In this document: one piece after another, positions 1 to 8,572 of the stretch
Numbering within the stretch: the first letter of the stretch is position 1
Layout of the letters: every line of letters begins with the position of its first letter
DNA from: JALEFZ01 sp039817415
GTDB lineage: Bacteria > Bacteroidota > Bacteroidia > J057
Reading direction: 5' to 3'
DNA: 64,000 bases
NCBI GenBank assembly: GCA_039817415.1
Contig: JBCBVV010000008.1
Span: forward strand, 62,001 to 126,000
Position numbers and translations under genes: made by a program
Notes under the pieces: generated by a model
Seen by the model: only the letters and a program-made list of their open reading frames with translations
What the model was told of the DNA's origin: nothing
The model's database searches: none

Positions 1-797
1 GAAAGATAACCCCCGATAATACTGACCGCATTGAAGACAAAATGTCCTAGAATCGACGTCCACAGATTTCCCGTTTTCCAAAACATCCATCCCAGGATAA
101 ATCCAAGTGCCAACCTTCCTAAGAACCCATGAAACTGTAGGTGCATAAAACTAAAGATCATGGCGCTTACTGTAATGGCCAATATAGGCCCCATTTGCTT
201 CATAAGTTCTTGCTGTACCATCGATCGGAAAAAGAACTCTTCACAAAAAGCTGGCACAACTGCCATGACAAGTATGGCCCAGATGATATTTACGGGATTC
301 TCAAAATGCATGATCCCAGCCATGAAATCTCTGTTCCTTAGCTCCACCTCTTGAAATGATTGCTCCATCTCTTGCATGGATTCAGGCAGATAGGTGTGAT
401 TAGGATCGAAGTTCAGGAACTGCCCCCAAAAAATACTGCCCAACATGATCATACTTCCCCATAGCAGGATATTTATAGGTTTAGGCGATTTCAAACCCCT
501 ATCACGCTGTGAATAGCCTGCCATTTGTAAAACGATCAAGGAAGAAACACCATAGGCTAAGATTTGATGCGTGCTTTGGATAAGGAGTAAGGCGGTTCTC
601 GCCAAAGGGTGGACAGAAAAGTCTCCCGAAAAAAACTGGGTACTCTGTGCATCTGAAAGGTCCATCATGGTCCTTAGGCTCAGTCCTAGAAGTGGCGTCA
701 CGAAATAGGCCCCTATCAAGTACAAAAAGAATCCCAAGCCAATGGTAAAACCAGGACTTTTGCGTGCATTTTCAGAAAGAATTTGATAGAGTGTCAA
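1..797 (-). CDS. CPBP family intramembrane metalloprotease, C-terminus cut by window edge
   Basis: A minus-strand frame runs off the left edge, so only about 265 N-terminal residues are visible. It carries the CPBP/Abi (CAAX prenyl protease 2-like) signature: EE at residues 186-187 followed by R191 in FCEEFFFRS, then a FMHLQF histidine motif, then HFVFN close to the cut end. Hydrophobic stretches fit a multi-pass inner-membrane protein. Known members cleave or bind membrane proteins; the substrate here is unknown. A stop codon lies just upstream and no ATG is near, so TTG at 797 is the likely start (ATT at 800 is an alternative). The neighbour dusB is divergent and seems unrelated. Confidence 0.85.
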   Translation of the reverse strand, partial: MTLYQILSENARKSPGFTIGLGFFLYLIGAYFVTPLLGLSLRTMMDLSDAQSTQFFSGDFSVHPLARTALLLIQSTHQILAYGVSSLIVLQMAGYSQRDRGLKSPKPINILLWGSMIMLGSIFWGQFLNFDPNHTYLPESMQEMEQSFQEVELRNRDFMAGIMHFENPVNIIWAILVMAVVPAFCEEFFFRSMVQQELMKQMGPILAITVSAMIFSFMHLQFHGFLGRLALGFILGWMFWKTGNLWTSILGHFVFNAVSIIGGYL

Positions 798-1112
798 AAT
801 GTGTAATTATTCTAGGATTCGACGTTTAGATGTAATAGAATCGCTATTTGATCAAAGTTGAGCAAGATATTGTATCCTGTCTTTGAGGCAAATAAAAGTT
901 TTTTAGGAAGATTATGGTATTTCCTTGTGGAATTTTCCCAAAAAGTTCCTCTTGTATAAAAGAGCTCAATGTCTATTGACCAGTTGGCTGCAATAGGAAT
1001 ACCATGAAGCCTGAATAATATTTTGTATTTTTGTCAGGCCTTGACCATTTGACTCTCACCATGAGAGAAGGTTCAGGTCAAATCTTAGTATTTATTTCAG
1101 ATTGGAACAGAC
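798..1112. other. Divergent spacer between CPBP protease and dusB
   Basis: This 315-base spacer must hold the promoters of two divergent genes. For dusB a TATTTTTG matches the Bacteroidota -7 consensus (TANNTTTG) at 1026-1033, but no good -33 TTTG is found at the right distance. Downstream of it, TTGACC (1041-1046) can pair with GGTCAA (1076-1081), enclosing CTCTC/GAGAG (1053-1057/1063-1067), a possible leader hairpin. No gene is recognised. Confidence 0.4.
1026..1033 (+). promoter_or_regulatory. Possible -7 element for dusB
   Basis: TATTTTTG fits the Bacteroidota -7 consensus TANNTTTG and lies 80 bases before the dusB start. The -33 region at the expected 19-base spacing reads ATG rather than TTG, so the match is only partial. 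Confidence 0.3.
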
Positions 1113-2258
1113 GTGGTAAAGATTGCGGACATTGAACTGGGGGATTACCCTTTGTTGCTGGCTCCTATGGAGGACGTGAGTGATCCTCCTTTCCGTGCCT
1201 TGTGCAAGGAATTCGGAGCAGATGTAGTTTATACAGAATTTATCAGTTCGGAAGGCTTGATTAGATTGGCAGATAAGAGTGTTCAAAAACTGGATGTCTA
1301 TGACGAAGAACGTCCAGTTGGGATACAAATTTTCGGTCATGATCTAGATTCTATGCGCATGACGGCTAGAATTGTAGAAGAAGCCGAACCCGAGATTTTG
1401 GATATCAATTATGGATGCCCTGTCAAAAAGGTTACTTGCAAGGGTGCTGGAGCAGGTATTCTAAGGGACATAGATAAAATGGAGCGCTTGACAAGAGAAA
1501 TCGTCGAGAGTACCCATTTGCCCGTAACAGTCAAGACTCGTTTAGGATGGGATGAGAAAAGCATCAAGATTCAGGAAGTAGCACTGAGGCTTCAGGACAC
1601 AGGTATCAAAGCCCTGTCGATTCATGGCAGAACGAGGAAACAGATGTACAAAGGGGAGGCGGATTGGACTTTGATAGAAGAGGTTGCTGCACACCCAGAT
1701 ATTGAGATTCCGATCTTTGGAAACGGGGATGTGGATTCTCCTAAAAAGGCTGAGATGATGAGGGAAAAATATCCGAATGTTTCGGGTATTATGATTGGAA
1801 GAGGATCGATTGGAAATCCATGGATTTTTCAGCAGATCAAGCATTATCTAAAGACAGGTGAGGAATTGCCCAAGCCAAATATCCCAGAAATCGTGGATGT
1901 GTGCAGAAGACATTTGCTGATGTCTATTGATTGGAAATCTGAAATTGGGGCCATTAGAGAAATGAGAAGGCACTATACAGCCTATTTTAAAGGACTTCCG
2001 CACTTTAAGGAACTTCGATTGAAATTGGTTACCTCAGATGATCTTCGCGAAATACTGGATACGCTTGACTATATTGAGGAGAACTATAGAATTCCAGTTC
2101 TTGCTGGTGTAGCGCCACAGGAGAAAAAAGTAAGTACTAGAAAGAAAATGCCTCGCCTAAAGACAGTGAGGAACACGGCACAAATCAAGGAAAAATTGAA
2201 ACTGAAAGAGAAAAATCTTGGGTTACAGACTCCTTCTAAACCCAAGCTCGCATGTTAG
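1113..2258 (+). CDS. dusB: tRNA-dihydrouridine synthase DusB (NifR3 family)
   Basis: FMN-dependent reduction of uridine to dihydrouridine in the D-loop of tRNAs. The N-terminal TIM barrel is complete: APMEDVSD near residue 17, the catalytic cysteine C102 in NYGCPV, the KTRLGWD and SIHGRTR motifs, and the FMN phosphate site GRGSIGNPW near residue 230. The start is GTG at 1113; an in-frame stop at 1086 leaves no upstream ATG, and the MVKI beginning matches other DusB proteins. At 381 residues it is longer than the usual 320-335: the last 45 or so residues are a lysine/arginine-rich tail without clear domain, perhaps an extra RNA-binding extension (inference). It is a single gene. Confidence 0.93.
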   Translation: MVKIADIELGDYPLLLAPMEDVSDPPFRALCKEFGADVVYTEFISSEGLIRLADKSVQKLDVYDEERPVGIQIFGHDLDSMRMTARIVEEAEPEILDINYGCPVKKVTCKGAGAGILRDIDKMERLTREIVESTHLPVTVKTRLGWDEKSIKIQEVALRLQDTGIKALSIHGRTRKQMYKGEADWTLIEEVAAHPDIEIPIFGNGDVDSPKKAEMMREKYPNVSGIMIGRGSIGNPWIFQQIKHYLKTGEELPKPNIPEIVDVCRRHLLMSIDWKSEIGAIREMRRHYTAYFKGLPHFKELRLKLVTSDDLREILDTLDYIEENYRIPVLAGVAPQEKKVSTRKKMPRLKTVRNTAQIKEKLKLKEKNLGLQTPSKPKLAC

Positions 2259-2413
2259 AAAAAGCCTAGATTTGTACAACAATTAGGCCATATGTAGAGA
2301 TTTTTCTTTTGATTTCATGAATAAAAGATTCATCTGCTATCATTGTAGATAGATTTTAATTAAATTTCGTTCGCTATCGTACCACGTAAGAAATTCTTAT
2401 TAACCTTATAATT

Positions 2414-4714
2414 ATGAGACGGCATTTATTAATCTTCAGTCTCCTAATCGGTTGTTGGCTGTTTGCGGATGCTCAGGAAGAGTTTGACGTAACCAAGCAC
2501 ATTGCAGACACACGAGCCTTTACATTCGATGACGGGAAAAATACGGTTATAGGATACATCTCCGTACAGCTAGAAGAGAAAACTTCCTGCTGCGGAAAAG
2601 ATCGTATCTACCTGGAAGTAAAAATTGATCCATCCGGAAATGTGCTCCATGCAAAAGCCATTACTGGGACCAATGATTGTATCAAGCGCTCTGCAGCGGA
2701 TATCGTCAAAAGCATCAAGTGGGATGCAGCAGAGTTAAGAGGACCTACTTCCAAATACCTGGAGATTCGTCCAGAGATTGATTGTAAGGATGGTAGTAGA
2801 GACAATGTCTACAAGCAGGTGGCAGTTTTCAACAACGACCTGTTAGATGAGCAAGGAAATCCTAAAGATGGAGGAAGTTCTTACACTCCTCCTGTTGCTT
2901 CTCAGCAAGCTTCCTCTCAGCCAAAGACCTCTACTCCAACTCCAAAGGAAACAACTCCTGCTCCTACAGAGACAAAAACGACTCCTAAAGAGGAAGTTGC
3001 TACCAATACTCAGCCAGCAGAAACCAATTCTACTCCTGCTGAGCCTATGAAGGAGGAATCTGAGCCCGTACAAGAAAGCCCATCTTCTGACAATGGTGGA
3101 GATGTGAATGCTGACGATGCTGTTGCTGAAAACCAAACGGATGCAACCAAGGCCGCTCAGGAAGAAGAAGTCATCAAACTTCGCGAGCAATTAGCTGAGC
3201 TCAGGGAAAAAGAAATCAAGAAAAGAAGAATAGAAGCCCAAAAGGCTAGGAGAAGAAAAGCTGCTCAGCAGAGAAGAGATCAAGCTATGGCTGCAAAGCA
3301 GGCCAAAGAAGAAGGTGGATTTGGACAGTCTGGTGATTTGTTCGCCGATGATCCTTACGCAAATGACAATGGTGGGGATGGATTTGGTGGTGCCTCAGAA
3401 GGAGCTTCTCAGGATGCTATGTTAGATGATGACATTGCCAAGTTGACAGCGCAAATTGACGAAATGCTGGCTGCCAATGAAGAGCGTGAAGCGCAGGCTA
3501 AGGCTGCTATTGAAGAAACCCAATCTACCAAGGGCGAAATCCTCAGAATGCGTGAGCAGATTGCACAAAAAGAAGAGGAAAAAGAGCGTTACAGAGAAGA
3601 GCAGGAACTGGCTCAGATAGAAAAAGAAAAATTAGAAGCTGAAGAAGCACGTCGCGCAGAAGAGGAGGAATACCAGCGTATGATGGACGAAATTAAGCGT
3701 CTACAAGATGAAGCCAATGCTAGAATAGCTGAACTTGAAGCTAAAAAGCAGGAAGTTGAGCGTGTAGCTAAGCTAAAAACCATGCGCGAGCAAGAGATCG
3801 CCCTTGAGCGTGCCCTTCGCGACAAAGAAAGACAGAAGAAAATGATGGATTATCAGTTAGGTTTGAAAACTGGCGCTGATGTCAACTTCATTGCTGATGG
3901 TTCTGAAGGAACAGACCTCGCTAATCTTCAGTTGAACCCAGAAGATTTTACGACAGCTGCCGATAGTGAGAAACTAGCTCAGTTGATCCAGACTATCCAG
4001 GTTATGCAAACTGAAATCATCCGCCTTCGTGAGCAGATTGGATTGATGGAAGGAAACGCAAGCTACGTAGGAACAAATCCTGTTGCTTCTTCTAACACTT
4101 CTGGAAATACTCGTTCTGCTACAGATCCTAAGAAGAAAACGACTAGTAAAGGTGGAGATGGCAAATTGAAGAATGGAGGTACTGATAAGAGTTACACAAA
4201 ACTTGACTACCGCGATCCAAATGCTGATCAGAGCATTTATCCAGAAGTTAAGAAAACCAGCCCTGCTTCAAGTGGAAACAACGGAACTACCAACAACTCT
4301 GGAAACTATGCTTCCAACGACAACAACGGTGGAAATATGCCAGAGAGCCAAAAAACAGGTAATCACGAAAACTCCACTGGTCCAGTTTTCCAGGAAAGAG
4401 AGTACGTAGGTGGTAAGGCAGCTATGAAGGACTTGATCAAAACGGAGTTGAAGCTCAGCGGAATCTGCGGACTTGCTCAGGCTTTGTTCTCTGTAACACT
4501 TGATCCTTCTGGAAACGTAAAGTCATCCAAGATTTTGGCCGCTAATAAGCCTGAAGTTGAGGTGCAGCTTTTGCCGATCATCAATGATTTGAAATTCAAC
4601 TCTGTTGATATCCGTATCCCACAGACCATCTACCTTGAATTCAAGGCTGAGGTTCTTTGTGAGGGTTCTGAAAAAATCAACTTGAAAGAGGTGAAGGACA
4701 TCATCAACGACTAA
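2414..4714 (+). CDS. Secreted coiled-coil protein with TonB-C-like domains at both ends
   Basis: A signal peptide covers residues 1-20 (cleavage probably after FADA or FADAQ). Residues of roughly 40-125 form a TonB-C-like fold unit with KIDPSGNV and paired cysteines. A Pro/Thr/Ser/Glu-rich linker (about 155-240) follows, then a long, highly charged coiled coil rich in Glu, Arg, Lys and Ala (about 245-490, with a Gly/Asp-rich break near 300-335), a Gly/Asn-rich linker, and a second TonB-C-like unit near residues 665-755 with TLDPSGNV and a final LEFKAEVLC. Envelope location is predicted. Function is unknown; the shape suggests a periplasmic spacer or scaffold with two interaction heads. It is monocistronic, ending in a strong terminator. 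A plain energy-transducing TonB is unlikely because there is no inner-membrane anchor. Confidence 0.75.
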   Translation: MRRHLLIFSLLIGCWLFADAQEEFDVTKHIADTRAFTFDDGKNTVIGYISVQLEEKTSCCGKDRIYLEVKIDPSGNVLHAKAITGTNDCIKRSAADIVKSIKWDAAELRGPTSKYLEIRPEIDCKDGSRDNVYKQVAVFNNDLLDEQGNPKDGGSSYTPPVASQQASSQPKTSTPTPKETTPAPTETKTTPKEEVATNTQPAETNSTPAEPMKEESEPVQESPSSDNGGDVNADDAVAENQTDATKAAQEEEVIKLREQLAELREKEIKKRRIEAQKARRRKAAQQRRDQAMAAKQAKEEGGFGQSGDLFADDPYANDNGGDGFGGASEGASQDAMLDDDIAKLTAQIDEMLAANEEREAQAKAAIEETQSTKGEILRMREQIAQKEEEKERYREEQELAQIEKEKLEAEEARRAEEEEYQRMMDEIKRLQDEANARIAELEAKKQEVERVAKLKTMREQEIALERALRDKERQKKMMDYQLGLKTGADVNFIADGSEGTDLANLQLNPEDFTTAADSEKLAQLIQTIQVMQTEIIRLREQIGLMEGNASYVGTNPVASSNTSGNTRSATDPKKKTTSKGGDGKLKNGGTDKSYTKLDYRDPNADQSIYPEVKKTSPASSGNNGTTNNSGNYASNDNNGGNMPESQKTGNHENSTGPVFQEREYVGGKAAMKDLIKTELKLSGICGLAQALFSVTLDPSGNVKSSKILAANKPEVEVQLLPIINDLKFNSVDIRIPQTIYLEFKAEVLCEGSEKINLKEVKDIIND

Positions 4715-4731
4715 GGATAAAAGAATTTTCT

Positions 4732-4762
4732 AAGGGCGACCCTTTTGGGTCGCCCTTTTTTT
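4732..4762 (+). terminator. Rho-independent terminator
   Basis: A perfect 11-bp stem, AAGGGCGACCC with GGGTCGCCCTT, closes a TTTT loop and is followed by a run of seven T. It ends the coiled-coil protein gene. Confidence 0.9.
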
Positions 4763-4855
4763 GTGCCTTTTCCTTAAAATGGATTTCCACATTTCCACAT
4801 TTTGCTTTGTTGATAAGAACAGCTGATTGGTGGATAGTTACCCACTTGCCATCCT

Positions 4856-4863
4856 TATCTTTG
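4856..4863 (+). promoter_or_regulatory. Possible -7 element for the GHKL ATPase gene
   Basis: TATCTTTG is a full match to TANNTTTG, 50 bases before the ATG. No TTTG or TTG occurs at 17-21 bases upstream, so the -33 half is weak. Two overlapping ATTTCCACA copies lie upstream at 4783-4799. Confidence 0.35.
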
Positions 4864-4912
4864 TAATCCTGTCAAAATTTTTTGCAGCGGGAACATCATC
4901 ATTTACCATCCT

Positions 4913-6646
4913 ATGAAGGCCTCATTTAAGGTAGATCCACGTCTTGCCTCCCTGCTCGGGGAAAACTATCGTTCTACAGAGTTGGCTATCAAAGAGCTTG
5001 TTGATAACGCTTTTGATGCCGACGCAGAAAATGTTTGGGTTGAACTGCCTAAACCCCTTTCCAATGATCCTCTTTTGATCAAAGATGATGGAACTGGCAT
5101 GACCGAAAGTGAGATTAGAAATGAATACCTCAATATTGCCAGCAGTAGGGTATCCAGAAAAGGAGAGAGGACTCGCTTAAAAAATAGATTGGTCAAGGGG
5201 AGGAAAGGAATAGGTAAATTTGCGGGTTTAATGGTTGCTTCCTTGATGGAGGTGAAATCTACCTGTAGAGGAAAGGAAACTACCCTTAGTATCTGGAGAG
5301 ATGAGCTCCTCAAGGCCAAGCAGGACATTGAGCAGGTAAGCTTGCCCATTAAGATAAAAGAAAGTGATAAAGAGGCACACGGAACCAACATCACCCTGAT
5401 GGGAATCAACCAGAACTTCACCTTTCCCAATGCAAATAGGTTGAAGAAACTACTGGTTTTGGAATACGGCAGGCAGACAGACTTTCATATCTATGTAAAT
5501 GGCGAACTGGTAGATTTGGTAGACATTCCTGGGGAAACTTTTTCAGAAAGCATTGCCCTCAGCAATGGAGAATTGGCCACGCTGCGATTTACCATTGCCC
5601 ATCAAAAACACAGCTTGAAGCAGTCGGGCGTAGCTTTTCGTGTAGGGGGTAAAATTGTAGGATCGCCTAAGTATTTTGGCCTAGATGAGGATGACTATTT
5701 CCCACCCAGAATGCTGAAAAGACTGTATGGCGAGATAGAAGCCAACTCCCTAGAATCAGATGTAACTGCTGACTGGGGATCGATCATTGACAACAGTAAG
5801 TTGTTGGCGGAAATTCAAGTTCGGATCAAGCCGATTCTAATCAAGGCGTTTGACGATATCTTCCAAAAAGAAATGGAATTCGCCAAGGCAAGACTTAAGA
5901 AGAGAATGAATGGGAGCATTTCCCATTTACCTGAACATAGAAAGCATTTTGCTACAGGCATTTTAGATAAGGTCCTTCGAAAGTTTTATGGAGAAAGTGA
6001 AAGTCGAATGGCATCTGTTGTTTCTCTCGTCCTTGAAGCAGTAGAACAAGAAAGAGAACAGCCTTTGGTCCTTGACCTAAACCTTGAGAAGCAGGAAGCT
6101 TATGCTGAGTTTGGCTTACAGGATGTGGCCATGATTGCCCAGCAGTCTAGCAGGAGGTTATTGATCCTTCAACAGCTTTCTGATCTTCTGTTAAATGCAC
6201 AGACGCCTGCTGACAAACTTCGTCAAGCACTTGCTACGAACCTTTGGCTATTGGGAAGCAATTACAACCTGGTTTCCACCAATCGTGAATTGGCAGAAGT
6301 GGTTAGGCTCTACACAAGTCATAAGTTCACCAATGGACATGCCAAGGATGCCCCCAATCTTCTTTTGGTACAGGATTTCAACAAGGGCTTTCTTTTACTC
6401 GACTTAAAGGCTGCGGATCATACCATCGAGCTCCTGGACCGCAGAAAGGCCAAGGAATATCAATCTGATTTAAAAGTATATATGCCGGGAAGGGATATTG
6501 AAGTATTGGTTTTGGGGGGAGCGTTGTCTCCTAACCTGGTAGTTCAGAAAGCCAATGCTGACATCAAGTTCCTTTCCTACAAAGGAATGTTGACTGATGC
6601 CAAGGTACAGCTGAATTGGTTGGCGGGAGAGCTTCAGCGTCGTTAA
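4913..6646 (+). CDS. Stand-alone GHKL (MORC/Hsp90-like) ATPase
   Basis: The N-terminal 200 residues are a GHKL ATP-binding domain: N-box E28/N32/D37 in KELVDNAFDADA, G1 box DDGTGM at 58-63, and G2 box GRKGIGKFAGL at 96-106. Together these resemble MORC, MutL and Hsp90-like ATPases (HATPase_c_3) rather than sensor kinases: there is no H-box, no transmembrane segment and no receiver domain. The middle (about 210-300) could be the S5-like transducer fold. The C-terminal 270 residues contain charged helices and no domain I recognise. The protein has no signal peptide and is predicted cytosolic. It sits alone between two terminators, with no nuclease, methyltransferase or helicase partner. The role is unknown; relatives occur in chromatin or restriction-like and phage-defence contexts, which is only a hint. 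Confidence 0.75.
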   Translation: MKASFKVDPRLASLLGENYRSTELAIKELVDNAFDADAENVWVELPKPLSNDPLLIKDDGTGMTESEIRNEYLNIASSRVSRKGERTRLKNRLVKGRKGIGKFAGLMVASLMEVKSTCRGKETTLSIWRDELLKAKQDIEQVSLPIKIKESDKEAHGTNITLMGINQNFTFPNANRLKKLLVLEYGRQTDFHIYVNGELVDLVDIPGETFSESIALSNGELATLRFTIAHQKHSLKQSGVAFRVGGKIVGSPKYFGLDEDDYFPPRMLKRLYGEIEANSLESDVTADWGSIIDNSKLLAEIQVRIKPILIKAFDDIFQKEMEFAKARLKKRMNGSISHLPEHRKHFATGILDKVLRKFYGESESRMASVVSLVLEAVEQEREQPLVLDLNLEKQEAYAEFGLQDVAMIAQQSSRRLLILQQLSDLLLNAQTPADKLRQALATNLWLLGSNYNLVSTNRELAEVVRLYTSHKFTNGHAKDAPNLLLVQDFNKGFLLLDLKAADHTIELLDRRKAKEYQSDLKVYMPGRDIEVLVLGGALSPNLVVQKANADIKFLSYKGMLTDAKVQLNWLAGELQRR

Positions 6647-6677
6647 GGCTTACTGTTTCCTTGCCGGAAAAATTTAG

Positions 6678-6705
6678 AAGGGGTGCATGTTAGTGCACCC
6701 CTTTT
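6678..6705. terminator. Bidirectional terminator between convergent genes
   Basis: A 10-bp perfect stem, AAGGGGTGCA with TGCACCCCTT, closes a 6-base loop. It has T-rich sequence on both sides, so it can serve the GHKL gene (plus) and the carboxypeptidase gene (minus). Confidence 0.8.
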
Positions 6706-6718
6706 CTATTGTGGTTTT

Positions 6719-8194
6719 TTATTCTGCGATTTTGGCCATGACCTTTTCTAGTTTTCTTCTCATAGCTCCCGCTCCACAGGCATAATTGTTGGAAACAATT
6801 GAGAAAATAAGTTCTCTACCTGCTCGGGTTTTGACATAGCCTGCATATCCTCTTGCGCCTGACACATAACCGCTTTTTGCTCTTAATCTCCCCTCTGCAG
6901 CAGTTCCCCTTAGCATAGATTTGAGGGAGCCTGAACGGCCTGCCACGGGAAGAGAGGCTTTCAAATCTCCTATATAGTATTTCTTCCCTGCCAAATACAT
7001 GATTCTAGCCAATTGATAGGTAGAGAGGGCATTATTTGGGGAAAGTCCTGCCCCATCTCTTAGGTACATGCCTTTGGTTACCACCCCTCTCGCTTTCCAG
7101 TAATCCTCAATCATCTCCATGGCATCCTCAGTTGTGCCCTTCCTGCCATTTTTAACAGCTGATCTTTTCGCGAGCGCCTCTGCATATACATTGATGGATT
7201 TCATATTGGTAGCGGTGATGATCTCCTTCAAAGGCAAGGACTTATACGTGTAAATGATCTTCCTACTCTTGTTCAGACTACGTCCTTGAAGCTTCATCAG
7301 CCGATTTGTAGTCACATTTCCATATACCTTGACTCCACATCCGTTGAGTTCTTCCATTAACCTCCAAGCAGTATAGTAGGCCGGATCAGAAATAGATCCC
7401 TTGATAGAAAAGGAAGAAGGTCCATAAGGAATGGTACCTCTCAAATATCTTTCTGATGTGTAGGGAGCCCCGAAGATGTATCCATTGTCTCCACTTCCAG
7501 CTCTCCCTGTGCTAATCTCATTGAAAAAGGTGAGGTCAAGCATGGCTGGAACCGTTCGTAATACTTTGGTTGGACCACCTACATAAGAGCCTGGAACCAA
7601 ATCTAGGCGGTAGTAATTTTCATGGACATTTAACCCGCCTGCACCAGCTCCATAATAGTTGCCCATGTCTTCCCAAGGCCATTTTGAAGGAGTGAGTTGA
7701 CTTCCAAAAATACTGGCATCCCCGATGATATCCCCTTGAATCTCTTTGATTCCTGCAGCTTTAATTTTCTCACTTAACAAAGCCATCAGGCTATTCAGCC
7801 CTCTCCCTTGGCCGAGACGATCACTGCCAAAGGTAGGATCTCCGTCCCCGATGATGTGCAGGTTCCCAACCAAGGCTCCCTCATTGGTGATTCGCCCTTC
7901 GTAGGCCAATTTAGTCTGAAACTGAAAATTGGGTCCTAAAATTTCGAAAGCAGTAATGGTCGTGACCATTTTCATGGTAGAAGCCGTCACCAGGGCTTTG
8001 TCAGAATTATGCTTTAGTAAAGGTTGACCAGTTTTGGCATCTAAAACCGTTAGGCTCCAACTGGCTGATACCATATCAGGATCCCTATCAAGGGCTCTCA
8101 CAGCAGCTTCCACTGACGGAAGACCCTGTGCCAACAAATCTCCATTCATGATGGAAAACATAAGACATACCAAAAGGATGGAAGAAAATTTCAT
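6719..8194 (-). CDS. dacB: D-alanyl-D-alanine carboxypeptidase/endopeptidase, PBP4 (peptidase S13)
   Basis: A low-molecular-weight penicillin-binding protein that removes the terminal D-Ala and cuts peptide cross-links in peptidoglycan. A signal peptide spans residues 1-22 (ending LLAQ). The catalytic motifs are in the right order and spacing for S13: S72-x-x-K75 (STMK), S333-I-N335, and K440-S-G. The long insert between the SxxK and SxN motifs (about 260 residues) is typical of the PBP4 family, and 491 residues is the normal length. The start follows from the signal peptide. It is a single gene divergent from tonB with a 378-base spacer. Confidence 0.93.
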   Translation of the reverse strand: MKFSSILLVCLMFSIMNGDLLAQGLPSVEAAVRALDRDPDMVSASWSLTVLDAKTGQPLLKHNSDKALVTASTMKMVTTITAFEILGPNFQFQTKLAYEGRITNEGALVGNLHIIGDGDPTFGSDRLGQGRGLNSLMALLSEKIKAAGIKEIQGDIIGDASIFGSQLTPSKWPWEDMGNYYGAGAGGLNVHENYYRLDLVPGSYVGGPTKVLRTVPAMLDLTFFNEISTGRAGSGDNGYIFGAPYTSERYLRGTIPYGPSSFSIKGSISDPAYYTAWRLMEELNGCGVKVYGNVTTNRLMKLQGRSLNKSRKIIYTYKSLPLKEIITATNMKSINVYAEALAKRSAVKNGRKGTTEDAMEMIEDYWKARGVVTKGMYLRDGAGLSPNNALSTYQLARIMYLAGKKYYIGDLKASLPVAGRSGSLKSMLRGTAAEGRLRAKSGYVSGARGYAGYVKTRAGRELIFSIVSNNYACGAGAMRRKLEKVMAKIAE

Positions 8195-8572
8195 GGAGTA
8201 AAAAAATTGCTAGCCCGGAGATAAAAATTGTCTTAAAACGAACTAAGCAAATTTCATACGAAATCCCTACAAAGCCTACCTAATGGTTCGGATTATAAGG
8301 CTTAATTATCGTTTCTTTTTTCCCTAAAGGCGTCAAGATTATCAATATGCTTTGTGGAATTTGTGTCCCCATCCTCTCTATTAATTGAAACCGACAAACA
8401 TTACCCGCAACTAAAAAGGGCTTAGGAAGTCCCGGGAGACCTATGTCTTTTTTTAGGGGTAATCGTCGAACTACGAAGAGAATTTAAATTTTTTAATCAT
8501 TTGGTGTACAGTTGTTTGTGGCTTTTGGAAAGTAGCCACCAGGGATTGCTATGCCGTAACTTTCATACCAAA
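8195..8572. other. Divergent spacer between dacB and tonB
   Basis: This 378-base spacer is AT-rich with runs of T and A. TAACTTTC at 8557-8564 is one base off the -7 consensus, but it lies only 9 bases before the TonB start and has no -33 partner. I see no gene, strong repeat or hairpin here. Confidence 0.3.

Noticed and set aside
141..354. Two short plus-strand frames near the left edge
   Set aside because: They are antisense to the CPBP protease, whose EExxxR and histidine motifs show the coding strand.
2843..3190. A 115-codon minus frame rich in Arg, Leu and Ser inside the coiled-coil gene
   Set aside because: It is the antisense shadow of low-complexity Glu/Lys/Pro codons; the plus frame has a signal peptide, domains and a terminator.
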